NCBI GenBank assembly: GCA_014730055.1
Contig: WJIV01000072.1
Span: 1-19,104 of the forward strand
Length of the DNA stretch: 19,104 nucleotides
Reading direction: 5' to 3'
Source: Candidatus Bathyarchaeota archaeon
Lineage (GTDB): Archaea; Thermoproteota; Bathyarchaeia; TCS64
The translations under genes and the position numbers were made by a program. This document shows positions 1-7,483 of this stretch, one piece after another. The notes beneath the pieces are model-generated. The model worked only from the letters and a program-made list of their open reading frames with translations, had not been told where the DNA came from and made no database searches. Positions within the stretch are counted from its first letter, which is position 1; each line of letters starts with the position of its first letter.

Positions 1-57
1 CTCTAGCTCTATTGGCTTGTTACCTTCCTGGGGTACCGCAAGTCTCAGGGACTGCAT
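1..57 (-). CDS. N-terminal fragment of a gene cut by the left edge
   Basis: An ATG six bases after the stop codon of the upstream 125-aa gene opens a frame that stays open to the window edge (19 codons, MQSLRLAVPQEGNKPIELE). An AGGAT sequence overlapping the upstream stop could serve as ribosome binding site, so the two genes are probably cotranscribed and translationally linked. The start loosely resembles the first strand of NifX/NifB-type iron-molybdenum-cofactor-binding domains (an AVPxEGN-like start), but 19 residues are too few to assign a family. Partial gene; the family suggestion is weak. Confidence 0.5.
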   Translation of the reverse strand, partial: MQSLRLAVPQEGNKPIELE

Positions 58-63
58 CTTATC

Positions 64-441
64 CTATGTTATGAACTCGCGAAGTTCTTTTACTACACTG
101 ACAGTTGTGGTTATCACCGTTCTCCAGTTTTCCATGGCGATCTTCACGTTTTCCTCATGAAGTTTTAGCATCCTTTCATCTATTTCCACTGGGTTCCCAT
201 CAATGTCCTTTACTGGAACCCTTACAATAATGTCTCCGTCTATTTGGATAAGGGTCTTGGCTGATACTCCGGTCTCTTCGATATCATAGACTGTCTTCAT
301 TCCCTCCTCGTTAGCTCTGTTGACCTCCTTGGTTATTATCTGTCCCGTCGTTGTTACAACCGATAGCTCCCCAATGTCTTGAGCCATGTCATGAAGACCT
401 GCTACAAGCTTGTTCACAATATCCTTTATTACTTCACTCAA
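64..441 (-). CDS. conserved-looking hypothetical protein, 125 aa
   Basis: I do not recognise this family. The start is TTG (reading MSEVIKDIVNKL), chosen because the frame has no better start and a TATA-like AAATATATGT lies about 30 bases upstream. The protein is soluble with no signal peptide or membrane segment. It has an amphipathic helix at residues 1-25, a beta-rich middle (about 26-80, with IQIDGDIIVRVPV) and a long C-terminal helix (88-125). The layout, with a central strand stretch between helices, could suit an oligomeric structural or adaptor protein, but that is speculation. It is followed six bases later by the next gene, so it is probably the first gene of an operon running leftwards out of the window. 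Confidence 0.75.
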   Translation of the reverse strand: MSEVIKDIVNKLVAGLHDMAQDIGELSVVTTTGQIITKEVNRANEEGMKTVYDIEETGVSAKTLIQIDGDIIVRVPVKDIDGNPVEIDERMLKLHEENVKIAMENWRTVITTTVSVVKELREFIT

Positions 442-515
442 CTTACTCTGGCAATAAATTGCTTAGAATACATATATTTATTGTGACATGATTCTTAAGA
501 AGTTATCGATAGTGT

Positions 516-1520
516 TTAGGTAGTATCGAATTCTACCCATAGTGGAAAGTGGTCCGATATCTTCCATGATATCTGGTTCTTGGTCAGGTCCTCCTTCTTG
601 TAAAGGCTCTTCGTGAAATCGAAGCCTCCTCCACTGTGGAACCTTATGCTCAGGGGTGGTGTAGAGCCTTCTCCCATGAACCAAGCTATCTGATCGTAAA
701 AGTGCTCTGTGTCGGATTCATCCGGGTCTGTAAAGATTGTCCTCGGGACCTTGTTCAGCACCTCAGGAACATCCAAGCCTGTTGACGTGAATGCCTCGTA
801 CAAAGGGTCTCCTCTGCGGTCTATGTTAAAGTCTCCGAGTGCGATTAGGTTATTATCCCAGGCATGCTCTGACCTAGCCCAGTCAGCGATCCACTCGGCT
901 ATCTCCTTAAGCTCCGCTATCCTGTCCTCGGGACCTTCACCGTAAAACACATGAAGGGTAACAAGGACAAAGCTAACAGGCTCCCTAACTGGCGAGCTTA
1001 TCGTCTTGAAGCCCACTGCATAGGGGGTCCTTGCGAACTGGTTTTTCAAGGATCCTGGGTCTATGGATTCTAATCTCTCTGGGGGTACGACCAGCTCACA
1101 GGCTAATCCGGACATCATAAGCTTCCGGGTATCAAAAAGGAAGGCCATCCTCTCATAGTTGCCCTGCTTACCTTTTGTCACGTCAGTAAGTACAAATGAC
1201 CAGTGCGATCCGAGTGCCTTAAGCAACTCCTTGAATGCGTGTACATGGCTTCTTACCTCCTGTACCGCCACTACATCGAACCTCTGTATAATCTCGGCAA
1301 TGGCCCTTAATGCCCTCAGATCCCTCTTAGGGCTGTCGTCGTCATCAGCGTTCCATTTTCGAGTTAGATTACTAAGGCTCCTTATATTCCAAGTTGCTAC
1401 CAGGAGGTTGCTGTCAAGGGACTTCGGTGGCAGCTCCAGATCAAGCTGCATCTCTAGGTTCTCAAGCTCATCCCTTACTTCTGCTGGCGGCTCATCGAGG
1501 ATGTTTGGTTCGGAAACCAT
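516..1520 (-). CDS. endonuclease/exonuclease/phosphatase-family hydrolase
   Basis: This 334-aa protein belongs to the DNase I-like EEP fold: Mg2+-dependent phosphodiesterases that cut nucleic acids or phosphoesters. The signature residues appear in order: N45 in VATWNIRSLS, E88 in VVAVQEVRS, H190 in LVTLHVFYG, D230 and N232 in LGDFNIDRRGD, D276 in FYDQIAW, and the terminal SDH (322-324) in ISDHFPLW. The catalytic set is therefore complete. There is no signal peptide, so it should act in the cytoplasm. The first 35 residues are acidic and helical, an extension before the catalytic domain. The ATG start lies 26 bases from the centre of a TATA-like GTAATAAACT, so the mRNA should be leaderless and monocistronic. 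Substrate cannot be told; DNA, RNA and small phosphodiesters are all possible. Confidence 0.9.
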   Translation of the reverse strand: MVSEPNILDEPPAEVRDELENLEMQLDLELPPKSLDSNLLVATWNIRSLSNLTRKWNADDDDSPKRDLRALRAIAEIIQRFDVVAVQEVRSHVHAFKELLKALGSHWSFVLTDVTKGKQGNYERMAFLFDTRKLMMSGLACELVVPPERLESIDPGSLKNQFARTPYAVGFKTISSPVREPVSFVLVTLHVFYGEGPEDRIAELKEIAEWIADWARSEHAWDNNLIALGDFNIDRRGDPLYEAFTSTGLDVPEVLNKVPRTIFTDPDESDTEHFYDQIAWFMGEGSTPPLSIRFHSGGGFDFTKSLYKKEDLTKNQISWKISDHFPLWVEFDTT

Positions 1521-1540
1521 TGTTTAAGGTTTAGGTTCTA

Positions 1541-1550
1541 AGTTTATTAC
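1541..1550 (-). promoter_or_regulatory. TATA-like promoter box of the EEP hydrolase gene
   Basis: GTAATAAACT on the minus strand is centred 26 bases upstream of the ATG ending at 1520, the spacing expected between an archaeal TATA box and the transcription start. Confidence 0.45.
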
Positions 1551-1654
1551 CTTTTCTTAAAACTAGTCAGGGAATATAATTGCAACTATTGCAGTTATTA
1601 TTAATATCAAGGTCAAAAATATCTCAATTTCTAAATGGTCTCGGTCTTTTATCC

Positions 1655-1683
1655 GCGAAATAACCTGCTACTTGTTATTTCGC
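1655..1683. repeat. perfect 10-bp inverted repeat upstream of the DUF362 gene
   Basis: GCGAAATAAC (1655-1664) and its exact complement GTTATTTCGC (1674-1683) are separated by nine bases. It lies about 90 bases before the ATG of the DUF362 gene and may be an operator or a transcribed hairpin. Confidence 0.7.
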
Positions 1684-1772
1684 AAATGGATAGCCCCTTC
1701 TCAGGTTTAGGTTAATATTCGGTGAAACAATTTTTTCCCCGGGGGTTCGCTGGTACTAGGAGCAAAAAACAG

Positions 1773-2615
1773 ATGAGCGCAGAGGGACAGAGAGAAGGAA
1801 GATACCTTGTAAGCAAAGTTAGAGATATTGGAGATATCGAGGCAAGTATAAATGAAGCTGTAGAAAAAATCGGCGGATTTAACAGCTATATAAATGAAGG
1901 AGAGCGGGTACTGATCAAACCGAATTACAATAGTTCTGATCCACCTCCCGCAACAAGCGACCCAGAGTTCATCGCTGCCCTGATCAGGCTCCTGAAAAAA
2001 GCTGGGGCAGCTGAGGTCACGGTAGGTGAATCAAGTATGTTCTTACTATCAACAAGAAACGTGCTATCGGAGACGGGACTAATTGATGCGCTGGAGAGAG
2101 AAGACGCCAATGTTGTAGTCTTCAATGATTCTGAATGGGTGAAGGTCGATGTCGGGGAGAATAACCTCCGGGATATTAAGATACCGAGAGTATTGAATGA
2201 CTTTGACTCAATAGTATATTCCTGCTGCCTGAAGACTCATAGGTTAGCGGGCTTTTCGATGAGTCTAAAACTTGGAATGGGTTTCACATATCCCTGGACC
2301 CGTATAGGCTGGCACCTGAGGGGTAGGGAGGAGAAAATAGCTGAGTTCAACAAAATACTTAATCCTGCTTTGATACTCCTTGACGCAAGAAAGGGGTTCA
2401 TACGTGGTGGACCTTTCAGAGGTGAGGTTCGAGAACCCGGTTTGGTAATGGCCTCAAATGATAGGGTTGCTATTGATGTCGAGGGCATAAAGATAATACA
2501 AGAATATCCAGGAAACTCACTTAGAAAAAACGCATGGGATTACGCTCAGATAAAGAGGTCTGTAGAATTAGGTCTGGGTTCGTCCTCGGAGAAGGATTAC
2601 AAGGTTTTAGTATAG
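1773..2615 (+). CDS. DUF362-family protein
   Basis: This 280-aa protein matches the DUF362 family by its order of motifs: VLIKPNYNSSD (residues 47-55), SCCLKTHRLAGFSMSLKLGMG (about 150-170) and a C-terminal VAIDVEGIKI (232-241), where the family usually has a DPVAVD-type motif. Family members often carry ferredoxin domains or sit near iron-sulfur and quinone or thiol metabolism; this one has only the core domain and no CxxCxxC cluster. Biochemical function is unknown. The ATG at 1773 is preferred because AGGAG lies ten bases upstream; a GTG at 1722 would add 17 residues rich in basic and aromatic residues but lacks a clear site. It stands alone, followed by a hairpin-rich spacer. Confidence 0.8.
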   Translation: MSAEGQREGRYLVSKVRDIGDIEASINEAVEKIGGFNSYINEGERVLIKPNYNSSDPPPATSDPEFIAALIRLLKKAGAAEVTVGESSMFLLSTRNVLSETGLIDALEREDANVVVFNDSEWVKVDVGENNLRDIKIPRVLNDFDSIVYSCCLKTHRLAGFSMSLKLGMGFTYPWTRIGWHLRGREEKIAEFNKILNPALILLDARKGFIRGGPFRGEVREPGLVMASNDRVAIDVEGIKIIQEYPGNSLRKNAWDYAQIKRSVELGLGSSSEKDYKVLV

Positions 2616-2629
2616 AGTTCCGGCTTATC

Positions 2630-2686
2630 ACTGTGATAGTTGGTATATCTGCTGTTAATACTATTCCCAACTATAGAGACCACAGT
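2630..2686 (+). terminator. hairpin after the DUF362 gene
   Basis: Two nested arms can pair: ACTGTG (2630-2635) with CACAGT (2681-2686), and ATAGTTGG (2636-2643) with CCAACTAT (2667-2674), leaving a 23-base loop and a six-base bulge. A competing short palindrome, TATCAC-T-GTGATA (2626-2638), overlaps it. It begins 15 bases after the stop codon. It may be a 3' end or processing structure, or a control element for the next gene; there is no T-run directly after it. Confidence 0.45.
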
Positions 2687-2733
2687 AGAAATTCTTTAAT
2701 AATAAATTAATATAACAGAAAAACTGGGGTAAA

Positions 2734-3042
2734 ATGACCCAGGTAACAAACTATCATGTACTAGTTTACGGGAGTCCTTCAGGTTATCAGACAAATCGTT
2801 CTCAGATTACTCTCTATAATGGAAATGATGTAATTGCTTATGTGAGATTCAATGATCAAGGGATGAATTTTGAAGACGACTACGTCAAAGATAACATAAT
2901 AAGAATGCATCTACCATCCTCCATGTTCCAGAGCGTCCTAGACATCCTCAGAAACGAAAAACCGATGAACATCTACTTCGTAGCCAACCGTGCCTTCCTC
3001 GGAACAGGAAAAGAACCCGTAGGCGAGGAAGAGCGATCCTAA
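2734..3042 (+). CDS. small conserved protein of unknown function, 102 aa
   Basis: The protein has the pattern of a small widespread family without known function: an N-terminal QVTNYHVLVYGSP strand, LYNGNDVIAYVRF, a helix LPSSMFQSVLDILRNEKP and a C-terminal LGTGKEPVGEEE. I recognise the pattern but not a named domain, and it holds no catalytic motif. It is cytoplasmic and probably a single beta-rich domain. The ATG is preceded by GGGGT six bases away, and an AT-rich TATA-like stretch lies about 27 bases upstream. An eight-T run follows directly after the stop, so the gene looks monocistronic. Confidence 0.75.
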   Translation: MTQVTNYHVLVYGSPSGYQTNRSQITLYNGNDVIAYVRFNDQGMNFEDDYVKDNIIRMHLPSSMFQSVLDILRNEKPMNIYFVANRAFLGTGKEPVGEEERS

Positions 3043-3043
3043 C

Positions 3044-3051
3044 TTTTTTTT
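3044..3051 (+). terminator. T8 run, likely archaeal terminator
   Basis: Eight consecutive T begin two bases after the TAA of the 102-aa gene. Archaeal RNA polymerase commonly terminates at such runs without a hairpin. Confidence 0.6.
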
Positions 3052-3080
3052 GGTGACTAAGCATCTTCAATTGAGTTATA

Positions 3081-3095
3081 TTCGTAAATAACGAA
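3081..3095. repeat. short inverted repeat before the DinB-like gene promoter
   Basis: TTCGT-AAATA-ACGAA, five paired bases around a five-base centre, sits just upstream of the AT-rich box of the DinB-like gene. It is short enough to be chance. Confidence 0.35.
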
Positions 3096-3129
3096 GAAAC
3101 TAAAAATTTGATTTATTTTAGAATGTTAA

Positions 3130-3651
3130 ATGACAAATTATAGCGAGATTGATATACTAGGAATTAAGCTTGATCAGACCTTTAGTAAATCATTGATCTA
3201 TGGGCCTTACTTATCTGAAGGACCCTATCATGGGCATTCTTTAATGGATACTCTGAAGGATATCGACTCATATCAAGCAACATTGAGACCATTAGAAAAT
3301 AGACATAATATCTGGGAGATAGTAAACCACTGCAGATACTGGATGGACGAAACTTCCAAGGCGATTCAAGGTCAGAAATTAACCAGTGTATTTAGGTATG
3401 AGGACTGGCCCCCTATAGATTCATCTGAGGAAGAGTGGATAAGTGCTATTGAAATAATTGAAAATTCTTACAGCAGATTAAAGTTATCGATACTTAAATT
3501 GAATAATGATCAGCCTAATGAAATTATTGAATGCGGCTTCCATGGCAGCATTTTCCGATTTACCTTGAGAAAGATGTTATACGGAGTTATAGATCACAAC
3601 TTGTACCACGCTGGTCAGATCAGTCTCTTGCAAAAATCCAATAATACCTAA
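3130..3651 (+). CDS. DinB-like / YfiT-type four-helix metal-binding protein
   Basis: This 173-aa protein fits the DinB-like superfamily, four-helix bundles that bind a divalent metal with three histidines and often act as thiol S-transferases or unknown stress enzymes. The triad is visible: H67 in NIWEIVNHCRYW, and H156 and H160 in VIDHNLYHAGQISLL, the classic C-terminal helix. The SLMDTLKDI helix near residue 37 is also typical. The ATG follows an AT-rich box at about 3102-3120, so the mRNA is leaderless or nearly so. No partner gene is evident; both neighbours have their own signals. The substrate is unknown: the family covers maleylpyruvate isomerase, bacillithiol transferase and many uncharacterised members. 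Confidence 0.85.
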   Translation: MTNYSEIDILGIKLDQTFSKSLIYGPYLSEGPYHGHSLMDTLKDIDSYQATLRPLENRHNIWEIVNHCRYWMDETSKAIQGQKLTSVFRYEDWPPIDSSEEEWISAIEIIENSYSRLKLSILKLNNDQPNEIIECGFHGSIFRFTLRKMLYGVIDHNLYHAGQISLLQKSNNT

Positions 3652-3754
3652 ATACAAATCAAGAAAATTTTTAAATCCGGAAAATAGTAAATTTCACCCT
3701 GTCTTTGGAAAAATAAATCAGCCTCTTTAGAAATAAAACCTATGGCAACTCACG

Positions 3755-4459
3755 ATGAATTACGACATAACAGACATAATAAGTGATTACCCCGATGTCC
3801 ACATAGGAGTTCTAATTGGGGAAAAGATGGATAATACGAATAAAATATCGGAAATCAGAAGACTCCAGAAACAGGCTATTCACTATGCAAAAGCCCAGAT
3901 CGGAGATCAGCCTCCAATAAAGCATTCTCACATCCATTCTTGGAGAGAGCTTTACAGGAGCTTCGGAACTAAGGCAGGTGATTACCGTCCATCCGCCGAG
4001 GCCTTGATAAGGCGATGTATCAAGGAGGGGGAGATTCCACGCATAAATAATGCAGTGGACCTCTATAATCTTGTCTCAGTCAAGTACATAATACCTATGG
4101 GTGGGTTTGATCTGGATCATATTAAGGGTGATATTCGACTTCGGTATAGCAGTGGAGGGGAGGTCTTTGTACCTTTAGGTTCGGGAAATGAGGAGGAGAC
4201 CTATGAGGGTGAGGTGGTCTATGCTGATGATGAGCGGATTCTAACACGTCGCTGGAACTTTCGTGACGCCGATGCAACCAAGATAACTCAAGAGACCAAT
4301 AGTCTTGTGATGTTTCTTGATGCTTCGCCTGCTATAAGTTTGGAGAAAGTAGAATCTGCTCTTCATGAGTTAAGAAAATTATATAAGAGGTATTGTGGAG
4401 GTGAATATTCCACATTCATTGTTGGAAAAGATAATCCAGTTGTAGAGATATGGGATTAA
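3755..4459 (+). CDS. stand-alone B3/B4 (PheRS beta editing-type) domain protein
   Basis: The 234 residues match the free-standing B3/B4 domain family, related to the editing domain of phenylalanyl-tRNA synthetase beta. Visible marks are WRELYRSFGTKAGDYRPSAE (63-82), an INNAVDLYNLVSV stretch (97-109), GGFDLDHIKGDIRLR (116-130), GEVVYADDE (152-160), RRWNFRDADATKIT (165-178) and GG near 215. By homology it may clear mischarged tRNA or bind an aminoacyl-like ligand; no activity is proven for most stand-alone members. The ATG lies about 25 bases after a TTTAGAAATAAAA box, and there is no ribosome binding site, pointing to a leaderless mRNA. Its TAA overlaps the stop of the convergent gene within the four bases TTAA. 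Confidence 0.88.
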   Translation: MNYDITDIISDYPDVHIGVLIGEKMDNTNKISEIRRLQKQAIHYAKAQIGDQPPIKHSHIHSWRELYRSFGTKAGDYRPSAEALIRRCIKEGEIPRINNAVDLYNLVSVKYIIPMGGFDLDHIKGDIRLRYSSGGEVFVPLGSGNEEETYEGEVVYADDERILTRRWNFRDADATKITQETNSLVMFLDASPAISLEKVESALHELRKLYKRYCGGEYSTFIVGKDNPVVEIWD

Positions 4460-5586
4460 GCCTCTACGTTGTACTTGTCGTATAGCTTTCTTAGTAATTT
4501 ATCTAGTTCCTTTGCTCTTTCCTCGGATTCACTGGGCTTTAGTTCCTCGCATTCATAACCCACTATTTCGCGCATATACTCTACGTTTTTCTCGCAGAAT
4601 ACAACTGTGCCATCATCCTTTATTTTCTCGATGCCGTCAATCTTACCGCCGTCCTCATTAATCCGGATTGCGTCCTCTAGTGAGATGCCTGGTAAGACTA
4701 CCTCGACTCCTTCCCGGCCGAGTCTCGCCGGATATCCCCCTGGTAAACCTTCTACGCCGGTCACACAAGTATGGACCTCTCCCGTATCATAGTATATTGC
4801 GAGTACATGTTTCAGGAAGCTGCTAGCTGTCCTCATCTGGTCAACTAGAGCGCTCTTGTACTGAGTGACTTCACCATACCCCGCTTCTTGGTATAACTTT
4901 GTGATCCTCTCATTAGGCCACTCTTCAGATACATCCTCCCCGTCCACTATGATCCTAACAAAGTATGGGCCGTCCATTCTCGCAGTGTAGTATGCGCCGT
5001 GGTGCCCTACTCCGTAGAGTTGTACTGACCTGAACGGGACCTTCATGGATCTCGCAATGATCCTCTTTACCCTTCCTAATCCAAGGTCCATGTTTCCTCC
5101 ACCGCATGCAGGCTCTAGACCTATCTTGCTAAGCACCACGTTGGTGGCGTCGGGGAATGCTCCATTTACCACGCTTGTCTCGATATCAGATTTCTTAACA
5201 GCGAGCATGAGCTTGTGTGCGAGAGTGAGATGGTTGGGGAGCCAGGGGCCTACTGGACCCACCTTTTTATAATCCTCAGGGGGCAATAGTCTGGTTATCC
5301 ACCAACTACCTAGGCTGGCGAGGTTACATATCACCTTGGGCTTATGCTCTTTGAGAAACTCCGCAGTTCCATCAATATCGAATAAGTCTATCTTCTCGAA
5401 GTTCAGCTCAGGGTAGAATCCAAAGTTATGAGCCACATGAAGAGATTCCTCTATCTCAAATCTTCCCTTCGTCTCATCAACATCGGCACCGATCACTTTT
5501 ATGGGTAGCCCCATGCTGGCTATCTGGTACATCATATCATGACCTACGCTACCAGCAGAACCAATAATCAGAATACTATCGAGCAT
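4456..5586 (-). CDS. divergent lactate/malate-dehydrogenase-like NAD(P) oxidoreductase
   Basis: This 376-aa protein starts with a Rossmann fingerprint, IIGSAGSVGHDMM (GxxGxxG at 9-15), with acidic D35/D37 after strand 2, which favours NAD. The following order resembles the lactate/malate dehydrogenase superfamily: NGAFPDATNVVLSKIGL (141-157, like NPVDxxT), LGLGRVKRIIA (168-178, with R172 at the usual substrate Arg), GVGHHG (192-197, H196 at the catalytic His site) and a C-terminal LGREGVEVVLPGISLEDAI. The usual Asp paired with that His appears to be Gly. The stretch 90-120 (SLGSWWITRL and onward) and the last 60 residues are unlike standard enzymes. A saccharopine-dehydrogenase-type protein is the alternative. 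ATG start; TATA-like CTTTTAAG at 5616-5623. Single gene. Confidence 0.7.
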   Translation of the reverse strand: MLDSILIIGSAGSVGHDMMYQIASMGLPIKVIGADVDETKGRFEIEESLHVAHNFGFYPELNFEKIDLFDIDGTAEFLKEHKPKVICNLASLGSWWITRLLPPEDYKKVGPVGPWLPNHLTLAHKLMLAVKKSDIETSVVNGAFPDATNVVLSKIGLEPACGGGNMDLGLGRVKRIIARSMKVPFRSVQLYGVGHHGAYYTARMDGPYFVRIIVDGEDVSEEWPNERITKLYQEAGYGEVTQYKSALVDQMRTASSFLKHVLAIYYDTGEVHTCVTGVEGLPGGYPARLGREGVEVVLPGISLEDAIRINEDGGKIDGIEKIKDDGTVVFCEKNVEYMREIVGYECEELKPSESEERAKELDKLLRKLYDKYNVEA

Positions 5587-5615
5587 CTTTCATCCAAAAT
5601 CCTAGTGATCGTGGG

Positions 5616-5623
5616 CTTAAAAG
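5616..5623 (-). promoter_or_regulatory. TATA-like box of the dehydrogenase-like gene
   Basis: CTTTTAAG on the minus strand is centred about 33 bases from the ATG, giving a predicted leader of a few bases. Confidence 0.4.
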
Positions 5624-5868
5624 AGCTAACCTGACTTAGGGGAACGTGGTCAGTTGTGAGATTATTTTTTTTGGATCTGAGAATATATTGAAATATTTTT
5701 CTACTAAATTCGGTCATAAAAGATTAATTTATCTTCGAATAACCTGAAAAGGATCTAGAAATAGTTTTTGGCAATTGTTCAGTTTAAATCTACCATAATT
5801 TACTTAGATTCTTGTTTCAACAAATAATATTGGTTACATGTTCTTATTCTATGTGTTTCAACTTATTT

Positions 5869-7086
5869 TTATATAGGCACTTGTTCCTGTTGCGTTGGGT
5901 CGATTGAGAATAAGTAATATAGACAGGAGCCAAGTACACCCAACCCACCTAATATTAATCCTAAATAACCATATCCAAATTGTAATAAAACTAATCCTCC
6001 AACACTAACTCCCAAGGCCATTCCAAAACTGCTAGAAGCTTGATTTAGAGACATTATTGATCCTCTATATCTTGGGTTTTGTTCCAGTGTAAGGCTTGTA
6101 GCTGCTGGGAACCAAATAGTCCATGCTATACCGGTTAATGTTATTAATATTCCTGCAATCCAGAAATTATTATAGTTCATGAAACATATGGTTAAAACCC
6201 CCATTATAATTGAGCTAATCACCGTCACCCTTTTTCTCCCAAATCGTGCTACCAGTAAACCACTGAGATAACTTCCAAACGCACCAGTGAACGTTAATAT
6301 TGACCACATTGGGCCTCTCAACTGGGAAGACATATTAAATCGTTCCACGAACGATGAAACTCCATATGTACTAACAGAAGTAAAGGAAGCTGTTCCCAGG
6401 GCTGCACAGATAACGCATACTATTGCAGATCTATCTGTGAATATTTCCTTTATTGCAGTAACGTAGGTTTGTTTTTGGTTAGTATCAAGAATTTCTATCT
6501 TTGATTTTGGGATACCATAATAAGCGAATAAAAATCCGATGATTGCGCCTGGTAGTGCGTATCCAAGAAGTGCGAGTCTCCATCCACCCCAGAGTGCTAG
6601 TTGATTCATTATTGGGCTTGTAACCAGGGCTGAGACGAGGGTAAAACTCATTAGCATGTAGCTTATTGCTTTGGCCCTATTATCAACATCAAAGTACTCG
6701 CCAATGATTGCTTGTGAGGTTGGGATAATCATGGCGTTTCCTAACCCTGTTAAAGCGTAGATTATCATCATTACATTGAATGTTCTCGCCAAGGAGCATC
6801 CAATTGCCGCTATTATAAAAAAAGATAAACCAATCATAAGTAATGGTTTGGGCTTGTATTTTATGCTCAGAACTCCCATTATTATGGAGAAGATCATGGT
6901 TACTATTGATGCAAGGCTTCGAATCTGGCTCATTACCCCAACAGGGACTTGAAAGGAGTCTGCAATATCTACTAAAAGTATACTGATTAGTATAAAATGA
7001 GGTCTTGCAGAAAGTCTAGCAAATATTAGTGAAATTAGGATCCTCCAATTCATACTTTTCCGGGGTGCAGAGACTTTTATTTGCAC
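5869..7086 (-). CDS. MFS transporter, 12 membrane segments
   Basis: About 405 residues with 12 hydrophobic segments in two halves of six. MFS loop signatures are present: between segments 2 and 3 (SIKYKPKPLL, degenerate), the segment 4-5 region DVDNRAKAISYM, and LVARFGRKRVTVIS in the second half. This fits a proton-coupled importer or drug/metabolite exporter in the cell membrane; substrate unknown. GTG at 7084-7086 is chosen because GGGGG lies six bases upstream; a TTG just before it would crowd that site. The start is 10 bases after the stop of the WYL-like gene, so the two form an operon, and the sensor may respond to the transported compound. The pair reads as more AT-rich than the preceding gene (by eye). 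Confidence 0.9.
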   Translation of the reverse strand: MQIKVSAPRKSMNWRILISLIFARLSARPHFILISILLVDIADSFQVPVGVMSQIRSLASIVTMIFSIIMGVLSIKYKPKPLLMIGLSFFIIAAIGCSLARTFNVMMIIYALTGLGNAMIIPTSQAIIGEYFDVDNRAKAISYMLMSFTLVSALVTSPIMNQLALWGGWRLALLGYALPGAIIGFLFAYYGIPKSKIEILDTNQKQTYVTAIKEIFTDRSAIVCVICAALGTASFTSVSTYGVSSFVERFNMSSQLRGPMWSILTFTGAFGSYLSGLLVARFGRKRVTVISSIIMGVLTICFMNYNNFWIAGILITLTGIAWTIWFPAATSLTLEQNPRYRGSIMSLNQASSSFGMALGVSVGGLVLLQFGYGYLGLILGGLGVLGSCLYYLFSIDPTQQEQVPI

Positions 7087-7096
7087 CAAAATCCCC

Positions 7097-7447
7097 CTAG
7101 ATTTGATCCCCGATGACTTGATTTGATTTTCTTACGCTCAAATTATTACTGTTATAATATTCTCCTAACTCAGTCCATCTTCCTCCTGGATTTGGGCTGA
7201 ATTTATTTTCCGTCAAATTCCATTGTAGTATTCCCTTAACATTAAAGACCCTCATTTGATTTCTGAGTCTACAAAACCCCCAGCAACCATATTCTTTCCA
7301 TTCTTCATTTGTTAATATAAAATCTGGTTCAACTTCTCGCTCGGTTACTTCATTTTTAATAGGGCCGCTATAATAGCTAATTTTTATAGTTTGGTGCTCC
7401 ACTGCACCCTTTACCCAGGTGTCTAAGAGAGATAATGTCTCTTCCAT
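7097..7447 (-). CDS. solo WYL-like domain protein
   Basis: This 116-aa protein resembles an isolated WYL domain, a ligand-sensing SH3-like fold usually found in transcription regulators with an N-terminal HTH. The matching run is a helix (residues 4-19), IKISYYSGP (21-29), TEREVEPDFI (35-44), and GCWGFCRLRNQMRVFNVKGI (54-73), which parallels the wYl-gyc-lR--RtFrldRI core; the WYL triplet itself reads WGF (56-58). There is no DNA-binding domain, so it would need a partner or work as a ligand-binding accessory. The ATG has a CTTATTTTTATC box at 7461-7472, and a 12-bp palindrome sits just upstream. The MFS gene follows after 10 bases. The assignment is by pattern only. Confidence 0.65.
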   Translation of the reverse strand: MEETLSLLDTWVKGAVEHQTIKISYYSGPIKNEVTEREVEPDFILTNEEWKEYGCWGFCRLRNQMRVFNVKGILQWNLTENKFSPNPGGRWTELGEYYNSNNLSVRKSNQVIGDQI

Positions 7448-7460
7448 ATGATTATATTCT

Positions 7461-7472
7461 GATAAAAATAAG
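7461..7472 (-). promoter_or_regulatory. TATA-like box of the WYL-MFS operon
   Basis: CTTATTTTTATC on the minus strand lies about 20-26 bases upstream of the ATG at 7445-7447, consistent with a leaderless or near-leaderless operon mRNA. Confidence 0.5.
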
Positions 7473-7483
7473 ATATGACTAAC

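Noticed and set aside
478..684. Minus-strand 68-codon frame overlapping the end of the EEP gene
   Set aside because: It overlaps the catalytic C-terminus of the EEP protein in another phase and shows no domain.
709..1527. Plus-strand frames opposite the EEP gene (709-945, 1159-1527)
   Set aside because: They are Ser/Leu/Ala-rich mirror frames of a minus-strand gene with all catalytic motifs and have no promoter or family match.
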